Both the position numbers and the translations under genes were made by a program. Below, in pieces: positions 1 through 7,769 of a DNA stretch of 64,000 nucleotides (position 1 is the first letter of the stretch; every line of letters begins with the position of its first letter). Origin of the DNA: an uncultured Clostridia bacterium (GTDB lineage Bacteria > Bacillota > Clostridia > Oscillospirales > Oscillospiraceae); the NCBI GenBank assembly GCA_946550725.1, contig CAMNQX010000003.1, positions 88,099-152,098 on the forward strand, written 5' to 3'. The notes beneath the pieces were generated by a model. The model saw only the letters and a program-made list of their open reading frames with translations. It was not told the DNA's origin and did not search any database.

Positions 1-39
1 GGCGAGCCGCGCGACCTCTGCGCTGTGCTCCAAGCGCAT
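1..39 (-). CDS. 5' end of an unidentified gene, cut by the window edge
   Basis: An ATG at 39-37 reads out of the window on the minus strand, and only the first 13 codons (MRLEHSAEVARLA) are present. It is preceded by AAAGGGG five bases upstream and by a plausible promoter at 69-98. Too little is visible to name a family; the call rests only on start, ribosome binding site and promoter spacing. Confidence 0.35.
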   Translation of the reverse strand, partial: MRLEHSAEVARLA

Positions 40-68
40 CACGCCCCTTTCGTTCATTTGCTTAAACC

Positions 69-98
69 ATTATACCATTCGTTTCATGGAAATCTACA
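69..98 (-). promoter_or_regulatory. Probable promoter of the edge gene
   Basis: Read on the minus strand there is a perfect TATAAT (74-69) with a weak TGTAGA element (98-93) 18 bases upstream. It points at the partial gene starting at 39. Confidence 0.4.
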
Positions 99-177
99 TT
101 GGGAAAGAAAATCAAGACGAAAGGGGAGTGGCGAGGGGCGGAGGGATAGGCTGTCACCTTTGTGGAACGCAAAGATA

Positions 178-215
178 ACGGGACGGCTTCTGATGAAGCC
201 GTCCCGTTTTGTGTT
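178..215. terminator. Hairpin terminator downstream of bioY
   Basis: A perfect 13-bp stem (178-190 with 195-207, loop TGAT) lies next to the bioY stop. The T-rich tract follows on the plus strand, so it may also stop plus-strand transcription. The bioY-side tail is less T-rich. Confidence 0.65.
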
Positions 216-221
216 TTTGTC

Positions 222-782
222 TCACACCAATTCGCTTTTTTGCAGTGCCCGCTTCAGGGGCGGGGCGATCAGGGCCGTGGCCAGCACCTTCACCGCCTCG
301 CCAGGGAGGTAGATGAGGCAGCCCGTCTTGACCACCGTCCACACGTCCAGCCCTTTTCCCATGTAGACATTCAAAATCAGGCCCATATAGGGGGTTCCGA
401 TCACATATCCCGCTAAAATACCTACTGCGGCCGCCCCGGCGATGCGAAGGGGAGAGGTGTGATCCTTCACCAGCCACGCGCTCACCGCCGCCGTCAGCGG
501 AAAGCCCAGCAAAAACCCGAAGCTGGGCTGGAAGATGTACCCCGGCCCGCCGCCCTGGGTGAAGATGGGCAGGCCCAGCAGCCCCAGGGCCAGGTACACC
601 CCCTGGGACGCCGCCCCCCACTTTGCCCCCAGCAAAATGCCCGCCAGGGCCGCCATCATGGTTTGCAGGGTGATGGACATGAAGCCCAGGGGGATCTTCA
701 AAAACCCGCACACGGCGGTGAGGGCGGCAAAGACCCCGGCCAGGACCAGGGGGCGAAGATAGGAACGCTGCTTAGTAGACAT
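222..782 (-). CDS. bioY: BioY, substrate-binding component of an ECF biotin transporter
   Basis: A 186-residue, very hydrophobic protein with about six membrane segments. It carries the BioY-type conserved stretch around residues 72-95 (GLPIFTQGGGPGYIF followed by a GFLLGF helix start). BioY captures biotin in the membrane, alone or with the shared EcfA/EcfT energising module, which is not in this window. The start at 782 is chosen because AGAGG sits at a normal distance and the homologous region begins there; an upstream in-frame start at 875 would run through the promoter. It diverges from birA, and both lie behind BirA operators, so biotin repression is expected. Confidence 0.93.
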   Translation of the reverse strand: MSTKQRSYLRPLVLAGVFAALTAVCGFLKIPLGFMSITLQTMMAALAGILLGAKWGAASQGVYLALGLLGLPIFTQGGGPGYIFQPSFGFLLGFPLTAAVSAWLVKDHTSPLRIAGAAAVGILAGYVIGTPYMGLILNVYMGKGLDVWTVVKTGCLIYLPGEAVKVLATALIAPPLKRALQKSELV

Positions 783-785
783 AAC

Positions 786-817
786 TTGTAAACCTCTTTT
801 CTTGACTTGGTTGACAA
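786..817. promoter_or_regulatory. BirA operator 1 (bioY side)
   Basis: Inverted arms TTGTAAACC (786-794) and GGTTGACAA (809-817) are separated by 14 bases, matching the Firmicute BirA operator pattern. It covers the predicted bioY transcription start near 815 and the bioY ribosome binding site region, so bound BirA should block bioY expression. Confidence 0.85.
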
Positions 818-821
818 ATGG

Positions 822-850
822 AGTATACCACAAAAAACCGGGCTTGTAAA
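822..850 (-). promoter_or_regulatory. bioY promoter
   Basis: On the minus strand TTTACA (850-845) and TATACT (827-822) are spaced 17 bases. The -35 lies inside BirA operator 2 and the start site inside operator 1. Confidence 0.8.
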
Positions 851-875
851 CCGTTTTTTGAAAATCGGTTGACAA
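844..875. promoter_or_regulatory. BirA operator 2 (shared, birA side)
   Basis: A second copy of the same dyad, TTGTAAACC (844-852) and GGTTGACAA (867-875), again has a 14-base spacer. It overlaps the -35 elements of both the bioY and birA promoters. Confidence 0.85.
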
Positions 876-897
876 CCTCCTTCCGCCACGGTAAACT
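869..897 (+). promoter_or_regulatory. birA promoter
   Basis: TTGACA (869-874) and TAAACT (892-897) are spaced 17 bases. The -35 is built into the right arm of BirA operator 2, which predicts autoregulation of birA. Confidence 0.75.
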
Positions 898-920
898 GAG
901 AGAAAAAGGAGGGAGCGGCG

Positions 921-1901
921 ATGGTGAAGGACGAGGTGCTCTCGGCGCTACGGCGGGCGGAACGCCCAGTGTCTGGGGCAGAGCTGTGCAAGGCCCTGGG
1001 CGTGAGCCGGGCGGCGGTGTGGAAGGCGGTGGAGGCCCTGCGGAAAGAGGGCTACGAGATCGAGGCCCAGAGCGCGGTGGGCTACCGCCTGGTGGCCGCC
1101 CCCGACCGCCTCACCGCCGCCGAGCTGCGGGCGGCAGACGGCGTAGTGGGCCGGGAGGTGGTGTGCCTGGACACGGTGGACTCCACCAATGAGGAGATCA
1201 AGCGCCGGGCGCTGGCTGGGGCGGAAGCGGGACTGGTGGTCACCGCCGAGACCCAAACAGGGGGAAAAGGCCGCCGGGGGCGGAGCTTTCAGTCCCTTTC
1301 CGGCAAGGGACTTTACCTCTCCGTGCTCCTGAAGCCCAACGTACCTCTGGACCAGGTGAGCCAGCTGACGGCCTGGACGGCGGTGGCGGTGTGCCGGGCC
1401 ATTGAGGAGGTCTGCGGCGTGCGGCCCCAGATCAAGTGGCCCAACGACGTGCTGGTGGACGGCAAAAAGCTCTGCGGCATCCTCACGGAGATGGGGGTGG
1501 AGGCGGAGACGGGCGCGCTGGGCTACGTGGTGGTGGGCATGGGCACCAACGTGTCCCAGACCGAGGAGGATTTCGGCCCGGAATTGTGCGACCTCGCCAC
1601 TTCCCTGCACCTTTTGGGGGCGGAGGTCACCCGGCGGGAGCTGGCTCTGGCCCTCATCGCGGAGCTGGACCGCATGAACGCCGCCTTTCCCCATGGCCGG
1701 GAGGAATATTTCGACGCCTACACCCGGCGGTGCGTCACCCTGGGCAGGGAGGTTTTGCTCATCCGGGGAGACGGGACCACCCAGGCCACGGCGGAGCGCC
1801 TCACCGGGGCGTTCCAGCTGGTGGTGCGCCGCCCCGACGGGACGGAGGAAACGGTATCCTCCGGGGAGGTCTCGGTGCGGGGCCTGCTGGGCTATCAATA
1901 A
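921..1901 (+). CDS. birA: BirA, bifunctional biotin-protein ligase and biotin repressor
   Basis: A 326-residue protein. Residues 1-60 form a winged helix-turn-helix (SRAAVWKAVEALRKEGYEI). The ligase domain follows, with the biotin/AMP loop GGKGRRGR near residue 113, KWPNDVLVDGKKLCGIL near 170-187, and a C-terminal SH3-like cap. It activates biotin to biotinyl-AMP and attaches it to carboxylase carrier domains; in the repressor form it binds the two operators just upstream. Having the DNA-binding domain and operators together supports the bifunctional class. GGAGGGAGCGGCG precedes the ATG at 921. Confidence 0.95.
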   Translation: MVKDEVLSALRRAERPVSGAELCKALGVSRAAVWKAVEALRKEGYEIEAQSAVGYRLVAAPDRLTAAELRAADGVVGREVVCLDTVDSTNEEIKRRALAGAEAGLVVTAETQTGGKGRRGRSFQSLSGKGLYLSVLLKPNVPLDQVSQLTAWTAVAVCRAIEEVCGVRPQIKWPNDVLVDGKKLCGILTEMGVEAETGALGYVVVGMGTNVSQTEEDFGPELCDLATSLHLLGAEVTRRELALALIAELDRMNAAFPHGREEYFDAYTRRCVTLGREVLLIRGDGTTQATAERLTGAFQLVVRRPDGTEETVSSGEVSVRGLLGYQ

Positions 1902-1959
1902 GCGGTCAGGAGACGGGCGCGGGGCGTCCGTCCCTTTTTTGAAAAAATATCCGCTTGAC

Positions 1960-1986
1960 TGCAACATTTGGCGGGGCTGAAACGTC
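1960..1986 (+). promoter_or_regulatory. ECF-type promoter upstream of the sigma factor
   Basis: TGCAAC (1960-1965) and CGTC (1983-1986), 17 bases apart, have the AAC / CGTC architecture of ECF sigma promoters rather than a sigma-A promoter. The position 26 bases before the ECF gene suggests autoregulation. Confidence 0.55.
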
Positions 1987-2011
1987 AAGAGAGTGTCAGG
2001 AGGTGAAAGAG

Positions 2012-2455
2012 ATGGATTGGGAAACCTTTGTCATGACCAACGCCAACAGCCTGTTTCGCACGGCGCTGGCCATTCTGGGCGACCACGCCGAGGCGGAGGA
2101 CGCGGTACAGGACGCATTTGTGAAGTATCTGGAAAAGGCCCCCAAGGACGTGGCAAACCCCATGGGCTGGCTGACCCGGGTGCTGGTGAACGGGTGCAAG
2201 AGCCGCCTGCGGCTGAAGTGGCGGCAGGTGGGGGAGCTGCCTGACGACCTGGCCGCCACAGGGGCGGAGCGGGTAGAGCTGGAGGAGCTTTGGCAGCTGC
2301 CCGCCCGGGACAGGGCGGTCATCCACCTCTTTTATTACGAGGGGTACTCCACCGCCGAGATCGCCCAGATGACCGGGGAAAAAGAGGGGACCATCCGTTC
2401 CCGCATGTCCCGGGCCAGAGGAAAACTGCGCACTTTATTGGAAGAAGCTCAGTGA
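2012..2455 (+). CDS. ECF-family RNA polymerase sigma factor
   Basis: 147 residues containing region 2 (AILGDHAEAEDAVQDAFVKYLEK, about residues 26-48) and region 4 with a helix-turn-helix (YEGYSTAEIAQMTG to SRMSRARGKLR near the C-terminus). Such factors redirect RNA polymerase to a small regulon, usually in response to envelope or extracellular signals relayed by a membrane partner. The start at 2012 follows AGGAGGTGAAAGAG; longer in-frame starts lack a ribosome binding site. The large membrane protein 15 bases downstream is the obvious candidate partner. The inducing signal cannot be read from sequence. Confidence 0.93.
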   Translation: MDWETFVMTNANSLFRTALAILGDHAEAEDAVQDAFVKYLEKAPKDVANPMGWLTRVLVNGCKSRLRLKWRQVGELPDDLAATGAERVELEELWQLPARDRAVIHLFYYEGYSTAEIAQMTGEKEGTIRSRMSRARGKLRTLLEEAQ

Positions 2456-2470
2456 AAGGAGGGGCAAACC

Positions 2471-5419
2471 GTGAAGGATTATGAGCGTTACATGAACCGC
2501 CAGCGAATGTCGGAGACCGGCATGGTGCGGCTGATGAAGCTGGAGACGGAGCGGCCCGAAAAGGGTACCCGCGCCGGGAAAAAGCGGCAGGCCCTTCCAC
2601 GGTGGGCGAAGACCCTGGGCATGGCGGCCAGCCTGGTCCTGGTGGTGGGCCTGTGCGCCCTGCCCGTCCTGCGCTGGGCCGCCCAGCGGGCGAACCCCCA
2701 GCCGGTGGAGGAGGAGCTGTTTTTCCATGAGGTGGACAGCGTCCCCTTCACCGACCAGGCCATCGCCGGGGGCATGGGGCTGGACGCCATGGAGCCAGAG
2801 GATGCCGCCGCCATTTTTGGAAGTGCTCCCGACGACTTTGTGGGCCTTTTGGAAACGGTGGGGCTGGACAAGTTCGACATGGAGTATTACACCGTAGATA
2901 TGGCGAATGAAGGGGACGGCAGCTACCGCTTTTTGATGAAGGGGGACTACATCTCCCCAAGGGTGGAGGAGAAATTGCCGCCCACCACCAGCTATACGCC
3001 CGCCACCACCGTGTGGCTGGAAATTTACGAGGGCCACAGCTATCTGGACGAGGCGGGCTGGGCGGCTCTGGAGCCCTGTACGTTCCATGACCATACGGTC
3101 ACCGCCGCCTGCGTTGAGGATAACGTCCGGGCCGCCGCCGCCTTCAACGTGGAGAGCGGCGGCAAGACCTACGGCGTGCTGTATGCCGTCACCGCTGACG
3201 GCGAGCGCAACGCCAAGGAGCTGGTGACCAAAATGGTGCGCTATATCACCACCAACGGTCTGTCCATCCCCAGCAACGAACTGGTGTTCAATGAGGTGGA
3301 GGGGGTCCCGCAAAACGGCAACGCCCCGGAGGGACTGCACGACACCACCATGGATGTGTACGATATGGGTATGATCCTGCACAGCAGTGGGGAGTGGTGG
3401 GACGATATTTGCGCGGAGTTTGGCTGGACCGGGTATGACGTGTCCGGGACCTCCACCCCCGCGGGCCGGGACCCGGAGACGAACTACGCGCTGACCTATT
3501 TCCGCATCAGCGGGCAACACCGGACCGGAGAGCAGCAGTGGGACGGCAGCACCTTCGAGCTGGCGTTGATGCCCAACATGACCGACTTCGCCGCCTACAC
3601 CGCCCAGGATATCCACAACTGGGACGCGCTGGAGGTCAGCACCGTGAACGGTATCCCGGTGACGGCGGCGATCTACTACCACCCGAGCCAGCAGGTGTAT
3701 TACGCCGCCGCCACCTTCGTGGTGGAGGACTCCATCTGCGACTACGGCGTGTTCTATCAGGTCTGCGTCAAGACCGAGGCGGAGGCCAAGGACCTGGTGA
3801 CCCGGGCGGTGAACTATTTGACCAGCGGCGGCGTGTTTACCGAGATGTACGGGCAGTACGGCTTTGGCATCATGGACTACGACGAGCTGACCCAGGTCAG
3901 CACCCAGCGGCCCGGCATGACCGTGGGGGACAGCCGCCCCCTGAGCCGGGAGGAGATCGAGTGGGTGTTCCCGCCCCTGGCAGAGGGCGGCGAGGAAGCC
4001 TGGTACGGCACGGCCTACTTCTACCCCGACGGGAGCCTTGGCTCCATCGTCCTCTCCGGGTTTACCGACTATGGCGGGGTCTCGGATGAGACGGCGCTCC
4101 GCCAGGTGACCATCGTTATGGGCAAGGAGGAGGAGACCTTCCGGGACAACTATGTGGACGGCGGCTACATCGGCGCGGAGACGGAGGGCTACCGGGACAA
4201 CCGGCTCCGGGGCTACTGGCGGCACGACCCGGAGTATGTGTGGGGCAGCGACGCCGACGACCTGGGGGCGGATGTGTTCGTCTGTCAGCTGGACCCCAAC
4301 CTGGGCTGGGTGGCGGAGATCATTACCAGCCAGAAGGACGGCACCTTTGACGAAAACCGCTGGCTCAACACCGAGTGGGTCGTGAAGGCCATGGGCAACC
4401 TCTGGTGGAAGGACGACCTGACCATGGAGACCGACGGGATCTTTGTCCGGGAGTACGCCACCCTGGGCGAGTTGCGGAGCGCGGTGGACGAAAGGTTCCT
4501 GCCCTATCTGCCCACGACCCTGATGGACCACGATGAGTTCCACGGTTACTGGCGGCGCAACTCGGGAGAGTATGAGTCGGCGGAGGCGCGCTGGGATAAG
4601 CCCTGGGTCATTCAGGGCAGCTACGCCCGGTTCAGCTATTCGGGGGACGTTGACGTGAAGTGGCCCATCACGGCCATGGGGCTTCCGGAGGTCACCGACA
4701 TCACCGACCGGGAGAGCTATGATTTCCGGGAGCATCCGGGGCTGGTGATGCCCCAGCCGGAGGGAAGCTTCCTGGAGGAAATTTACGAGAAGCTGTATTT
4801 ACCCACCTTCTGGGCCAAGGACGCCAGTTTAGACTTGATCGAGAGCCGCATTTACAAAAGCGACGAGTATAACAGCGAGTGCCGCTTCCAGCTCCTCCAC
4901 GACAACAACGTGCTGGTGACCTACCGATTCGCCAACATGACGGCGGAGGAAATTTGGAAGGTGGTGGAGGAAACCGTCCCGGGAGGTGGAAACACGATGG
5001 AGTTATCAGGAACGTATTACCTGGAGAGCGCCGACGGCGGCGTGATAGGCAACATGGCCAAGGTCGCCTTTGACGGGGACACCGTCACCATCAGCTCAGA
5101 CAGGCTGCACTTTCACACCTGCGTTTGCAGCAGCAGAATGAGGGAGCGGGTGAACGGAAAAGAACTGGTGCGGATGATCTGCGACAAGTGCGACGGCATT
5201 TTCTCCTTTGAGGTCGTAGACGAGGACACCCTGCGGCTTGACATGGACAACTCCTCCCTCCACGGCGACCACCATAGCGACTGGACTTTCGAGGTCAGCG
5301 ACGGAACGGTGTTCCGCCACCTCCGGGATGGGGAGGACGCCACCCACCACCCGGAGCCGGAGCACAATGTGGAGGTGACCCACCACCCCGAGCCGACCCA
5401 TCACTCCGGGCATCATTAA
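2471..5419 (+). CDS. Large membrane-anchored protein paired with the ECF sigma factor
   Basis: 982 residues from a GTG with AAAGGAGGGG upstream. A cytoplasmic N-terminus of about 45 residues is followed by one membrane helix (LGMAASLVLVVGLCALPVL, about 49-67) and a very long extracellular part. Two related blocks (about 180-261 and 362-454) share the pattern VTAA, then YGVxY, then K-LVT, then V-Y-T--G. Near the C-terminus there is a Cys cluster (HTCVC, CDKCDG), and the last 25 residues are rich in HH and HHPEP motifs. Topology and position fit an anti-sigma or sensor role, but no catalytic or named anti-sigma motif was recognised. The function is unknown and the metal-binding idea is inference. 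Confidence 0.8.
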   Translation: MKDYERYMNRQRMSETGMVRLMKLETERPEKGTRAGKKRQALPRWAKTLGMAASLVLVVGLCALPVLRWAAQRANPQPVEEELFFHEVDSVPFTDQAIAGGMGLDAMEPEDAAAIFGSAPDDFVGLLETVGLDKFDMEYYTVDMANEGDGSYRFLMKGDYISPRVEEKLPPTTSYTPATTVWLEIYEGHSYLDEAGWAALEPCTFHDHTVTAACVEDNVRAAAAFNVESGGKTYGVLYAVTADGERNAKELVTKMVRYITTNGLSIPSNELVFNEVEGVPQNGNAPEGLHDTTMDVYDMGMILHSSGEWWDDICAEFGWTGYDVSGTSTPAGRDPETNYALTYFRISGQHRTGEQQWDGSTFELALMPNMTDFAAYTAQDIHNWDALEVSTVNGIPVTAAIYYHPSQQVYYAAATFVVEDSICDYGVFYQVCVKTEAEAKDLVTRAVNYLTSGGVFTEMYGQYGFGIMDYDELTQVSTQRPGMTVGDSRPLSREEIEWVFPPLAEGGEEAWYGTAYFYPDGSLGSIVLSGFTDYGGVSDETALRQVTIVMGKEEETFRDNYVDGGYIGAETEGYRDNRLRGYWRHDPEYVWGSDADDLGADVFVCQLDPNLGWVAEIITSQKDGTFDENRWLNTEWVVKAMGNLWWKDDLTMETDGIFVREYATLGELRSAVDERFLPYLPTTLMDHDEFHGYWRRNSGEYESAEARWDKPWVIQGSYARFSYSGDVDVKWPITAMGLPEVTDITDRESYDFREHPGLVMPQPEGSFLEEIYEKLYLPTFWAKDASLDLIESRIYKSDEYNSECRFQLLHDNNVLVTYRFANMTAEEIWKVVEETVPGGGNTMELSGTYYLESADGGVIGNMAKVAFDGDTVTISSDRLHFHTCVCSSRMRERVNGKELVRMICDKCDGIFSFEVVDEDTLRLDMDNSSLHGDHHSDWTFEVSDGTVFRHLRDGEDATHHPEPEHNVEVTHHPEPTHHSGHH

Positions 5420-5430
5420 GACAAGAAAAT

Positions 5431-5458
5431 GGCCTCCGGTGAAAACCGGAGGCCGTAT
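5431..5458. terminator. Bidirectional terminator between convergent genes
   Basis: A perfect 10-bp stem GGCCTCCGGT / ACCGGAGGCC with a GAAA loop is followed by GTATTTTAT. It sits between the 982-residue gene and the small minus-strand gene. Confidence 0.8.
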
Positions 5459-5478
5459 TTTATAGAAAGCTTTCTCTC

Positions 5479-5607
5479 TTAGAACTTGCTCTCGGGGGCC
5501 TTGCGGCTCTCGGGCGCGTCCTTCTTCTTGTTCTCAGGGGCCTGATCCTTCTTGTCGGTGGGGCAGTTCTGGTTCTTGTTCTGCGGGTTCTTGCTCTGAT
5601 CCTTCAT
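5479..5607 (-). CDS. 42-residue disordered Lys/Asn/Gln/Pro-rich protein
   Basis: Starts MKDQSKNPQNKNQ and ends APESRKAPESKF. Almost entirely charged or polar with one cysteine (NCPTDKK), and a repeated tail (APEN-KKK, APESR, APESK). The ATG at 5607 is chosen because GAAAGAGGTGAGAGAC precedes it; an in-frame start at 5679 lacks one. The family is not recognised. Small hydrophilic proteins of this kind occur in spore formers, but nothing here proves a spore role. Confidence 0.6.
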   Translation of the reverse strand: MKDQSKNPQNKNQNCPTDKKDQAPENKKKDAPESRKAPESKF

Positions 5608-5686
5608 GTCTCTCACCTCTTTCCGCGCTTTTAGTATCACCACCCGCCCATGTTTTATCCCGGATGAAAAAATTTCCACAAAAGGG

Positions 5687-5716
5687 TTGCCATTTCACCA
5701 CAAGATGTGGTATACT
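5687..5716 (+). promoter_or_regulatory. nrdR promoter with internal palindrome
   Basis: TTGCCA (5687-5692) and TATACT (5711-5716) have an 18-base spacer. A perfect 6-bp dyad ACCACA-AGA-TGTGGT (5697-5711) fills the spacer and touches the -10, a good position for a repressor site. Confidence 0.6.
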
Positions 5717-5766
5717 TCTCTCGTTGATTTACATAATTCCTTTGTGAGAGAGAGGAGCGGTGTGAT

Positions 5767-6222
5767 ATGAAATGTCCCTTCTGCGGCAACTTGGAGAGCA
5801 AGGTGGTGGATTCCCGCCCCACCGACGAGGGGGACAGCATCCGCCGGAGGCGGGAGTGTCTGGTGTGCCGCAAGCGGTTTACCACCTATGAGACCATCGA
5901 GCGTGTACCCATCGTGGTCATCAAAAAGGATGGCTCCCGCCAGGCCTTTGACCGCAACAAGCTCATCGGCAGTATGCTGAAATCCTGCGAAAAGCGCAGC
6001 GTGCCCCTGAGTACGCTGGAGAGCATCGCCGACGAGATCGAGCTGAGCCTCCAAAACGACATGGCAAAAGAGGTCAAGTCCAGCGACATCGGCAACATGG
6101 TCATGGAGAAGTTGAAAACCGTGGACGAGGTGGCCTATGTCCGCTTCGCGTCGGTGTACCGCCAGTTCAAGGACATCAACTCCTTCCGCAAGGAGCTGAA
6201 TAAGCTTTTCAAAGAGAAATGA
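5767..6222 (+). CDS. nrdR: NrdR, transcriptional repressor of ribonucleotide reductase genes
   Basis: 151 residues, the family length. It has an N-terminal zinc ribbon with CPFC (Cys3, Cys6) and CLVC (Cys31, Cys34), then an ATP-cone domain (about 49-139) starting [16 protein letters not shown]. The protein senses ATP/dATP levels and represses nrd promoters. GAGAGAGGAG precedes the ATG. No nrd gene is adjacent, so its targets lie elsewhere; the palindrome in its own promoter suggests autoregulation. Confidence 0.97.
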   Translation: MKCPFCGNLESKVVDSRPTDEGDSIRRRRECLVCRKRFTTYETIERVPIVVIKKDGSRQAFDRNKLIGSMLKSCEKRSVPLSTLESIADEIELSLQNDMAKEVKSSDIGNMVMEKLKTVDEVAYVRFASVYRQFKDINSFRKELNKLFKEK

Positions 6223-6235
6223 GAAGCGCGACCCG

Positions 6236-6352
6236 TAGACACGCAGGCGTGGATGGAGCGGCCCGCACGGCAAAAACAGGCCGGGCACAGCCCGGCGGCA
6301 TTTTGCCAAGGGCCGGGAAGCCACGCCGCGGCGTGTCCAACGGGAGCGTGAC
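6236..6352 (+). repeat. Structured intergenic repeat family 1, copy 1
   Basis: It shares with the other copies a head (ACACGCAGGC...GATGGA..GGAGCG) and a tail (GGGAAGC...GCGTGTCCAACGGGAGCGTGAC). The centre is a nested hairpin: GGCAAAA (6269-6275) with TTTTGCC (6301-6307), enclosing GCCGGGC/GCCCGGC. It fills most of the nrdR-argG gap. Confidence 0.75.
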
Positions 6353-6383
6353 AGCCCCAATCGGACACACCGTGAATAAGCGG

Positions 6384-6415
6384 ATGAATATTCATATTTA
6401 GATGAATAATATTCA
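6384..6415. promoter_or_regulatory. Tandem ARG boxes (ArgR operators)
   Basis: Two AT-rich palindromes, ATGAATATTCAT (6384-6395) and TGAATAATATTCA (6403-6415), match the TGAAT..ATTCA half-site pattern of ArgR/AhrC operators. A further half-site GTGAATAAG lies just upstream at 6372. They precede argG, so arginine-dependent repression of the cluster is likely. Confidence 0.8.
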
Positions 6416-6444
6416 ATCTGTTGGTGAAAATAACCGCTAAAAGG

Positions 6445-6489
6445 AAATGCAAGGGGAATGTTTATGCAACTTTGCCCTTGCATTTTTTT
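6445..6489 (+). other. Dyad/hairpin with T tract overlapping the argG -35
   Basis: Arms AAATGCAAGGG (6445-6455) and CCCTTGCATTT (6475-6485) pair perfectly and are followed by a run of T. It could terminate upstream transcripts, attenuate an ARG-box-proximal transcript, or act as an operator, since the right arm contains the argG -35. Confidence 0.55.
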
Positions 6490-6506
6490 GCGCGCGGTGG
6501 TAGACT
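6478..6506 (+). promoter_or_regulatory. argG promoter
   Basis: TTGCAT (6478-6483) and TAGACT (6501-6506) are spaced 17 bases, 33 bases before the argG ATG. Confidence 0.6.
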
Positions 6507-6539
6507 ATGTGCAACTTCACAATATGGGAGGTCTTTTCC

Positions 6540-7760
6540 ATGGCAAACAAGGACATCAAGAAGGTCGTTTTGGCGTATTCGGGAGGGTTGGACACCTCCA
6601 TTATCATTCCGTGGCTGAAAGAGAACTACAACGACCCGGAGATCATCGCCGTCTCCGGCGACGTGGGCCAGGGCACCGAGCTGGACGGGCTGGAGGAGAA
6701 GGCCATTAAGACGGGCGCCTCCAAGCTGTACATCGAGGACCTCACCGACGTGATGGTGGACGAGGTCATCATCCCCTCCATGATGATGGGGGCGAAGTAT
6801 GAGGACTATTTGCTGGGCACCGCCTTCGCCCGGCCGGTGATCGCCAAGCGGCTGGTGGAGATCGCCCTCAAGGAGGGGGCGGACGCCATTTGTCACGGCT
6901 GCACGGGCAAGGGCAACGACCAGGTGCGTTTTGAGCTGGCCATCAAGCGGTATGCCCCGGGGATGAAGATCATCGCTCCCTGGCGGGAGTGGGACATCAA
7001 GGGCCGGGACGAGGAGATCGACTACGCTGAGGCCCACGGCGTGCCGTTGAAGATCAGCCGGGAGACCAACTACTCCAAGGACAAGAACCTGTGGCACCTG
7101 AGCCACGAGGGCCTGGACCTGGAGGACCCGGCCAGCGAGCCGCAGTACGACAAGCCCGGCTTTTTGGAGATGGGGGTCTCTCCCATCATGGCCCCCGACA
7201 AGGCCACCTACGTGACCATCGACTTCGTCAAGGGCGTACCCACCGCCGTGGACGGGGTGAAGATGAAGGCCAGCGACATCATCCGCAAACTCAACGAGCT
7301 GGGCGGAGCCAACGGCATCGGCCTTTTGGACATCGTGGAGAACCGCCTGGTGGGGATGAAGGACCGTGGGGTGTACGAGACCCCCGGCGGCACCATCCTT
7401 TACCGCGCCCACGAGGTGCTGGAGATGATCACCCTGGACAAGGACACCAAGCACATGAAGACCAAGCTGGCGGTGGACTTTGCCGACCTGGTCTACAACG
7501 GCAAGTGGTTCACCCCCCTGCGGGAGGCCCTGTCCGCCTTTGCCCTGGACACCCAGAAGCACGTCACCGGGCAGGTGAAGCTGAAGCTCTACAAGGGCAA
7601 CATCATCACCGCCGCCGTCACCAGCCCGGAGACGCTGTATTCCGAGAGCCTGGTGACCTTTGAGGAGAGCGACTACGACCAGAAGGACTCCCAGGGTTTC
7701 ATCAACCTCTGGGGCCTGCCCGACACGGTGCAGGCGCTGCGGGAGCAGGGCAAGCTGTAA
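6540..7760 (+). CDS. argG: Argininosuccinate synthase
   Basis: 406 residues, normal for the family. The ATP pyrophosphatase P-loop AYSGGLDTS lies at residues 11-19. It joins citrulline and aspartate using ATP to give argininosuccinate, the penultimate step of arginine synthesis. The ATG at 6540 follows GGGAGG; an upstream in-frame ATG at 6507 lies on the promoter -10. It is the first gene of the arginine cluster. Confidence 0.98.
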   Translation: MANKDIKKVVLAYSGGLDTSIIIPWLKENYNDPEIIAVSGDVGQGTELDGLEEKAIKTGASKLYIEDLTDVMVDEVIIPSMMMGAKYEDYLLGTAFARPVIAKRLVEIALKEGADAICHGCTGKGNDQVRFELAIKRYAPGMKIIAPWREWDIKGRDEEIDYAEAHGVPLKISRETNYSKDKNLWHLSHEGLDLEDPASEPQYDKPGFLEMGVSPIMAPDKATYVTIDFVKGVPTAVDGVKMKASDIIRKLNELGGANGIGLLDIVENRLVGMKDRGVYETPGGTILYRAHEVLEMITLDKDTKHMKTKLAVDFADLVYNGKWFTPLREALSAFALDTQKHVTGQVKLKLYKGNIITAAVTSPETLYSESLVTFEESDYDQKDSQGFINLWGLPDTVQALREQGKL

Positions 7761-7769
7761 GCGTCCGAG

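Larger units (their letters stand above)
6223..6539. other. 317-bp nrdR-argG intergenic region
   Basis: Contains, in order, a family-1 repeat (6236-6352), two ARG-box palindromes (6384-6415), a 41-bp dyad ending in a T run (6445-6489) and the argG promoter (6478-6506). No convincing coding sequence was seen. Confidence 0.75.

Noticed and set aside
2435..4735. Long open frame antisense to the 982-residue gene
   Set aside because: It is a shadow of a GC-rich coding strand: composition is Gly/Val/Leu/His-rich without domains, and the plus-strand gene has start signals and a membrane helix.
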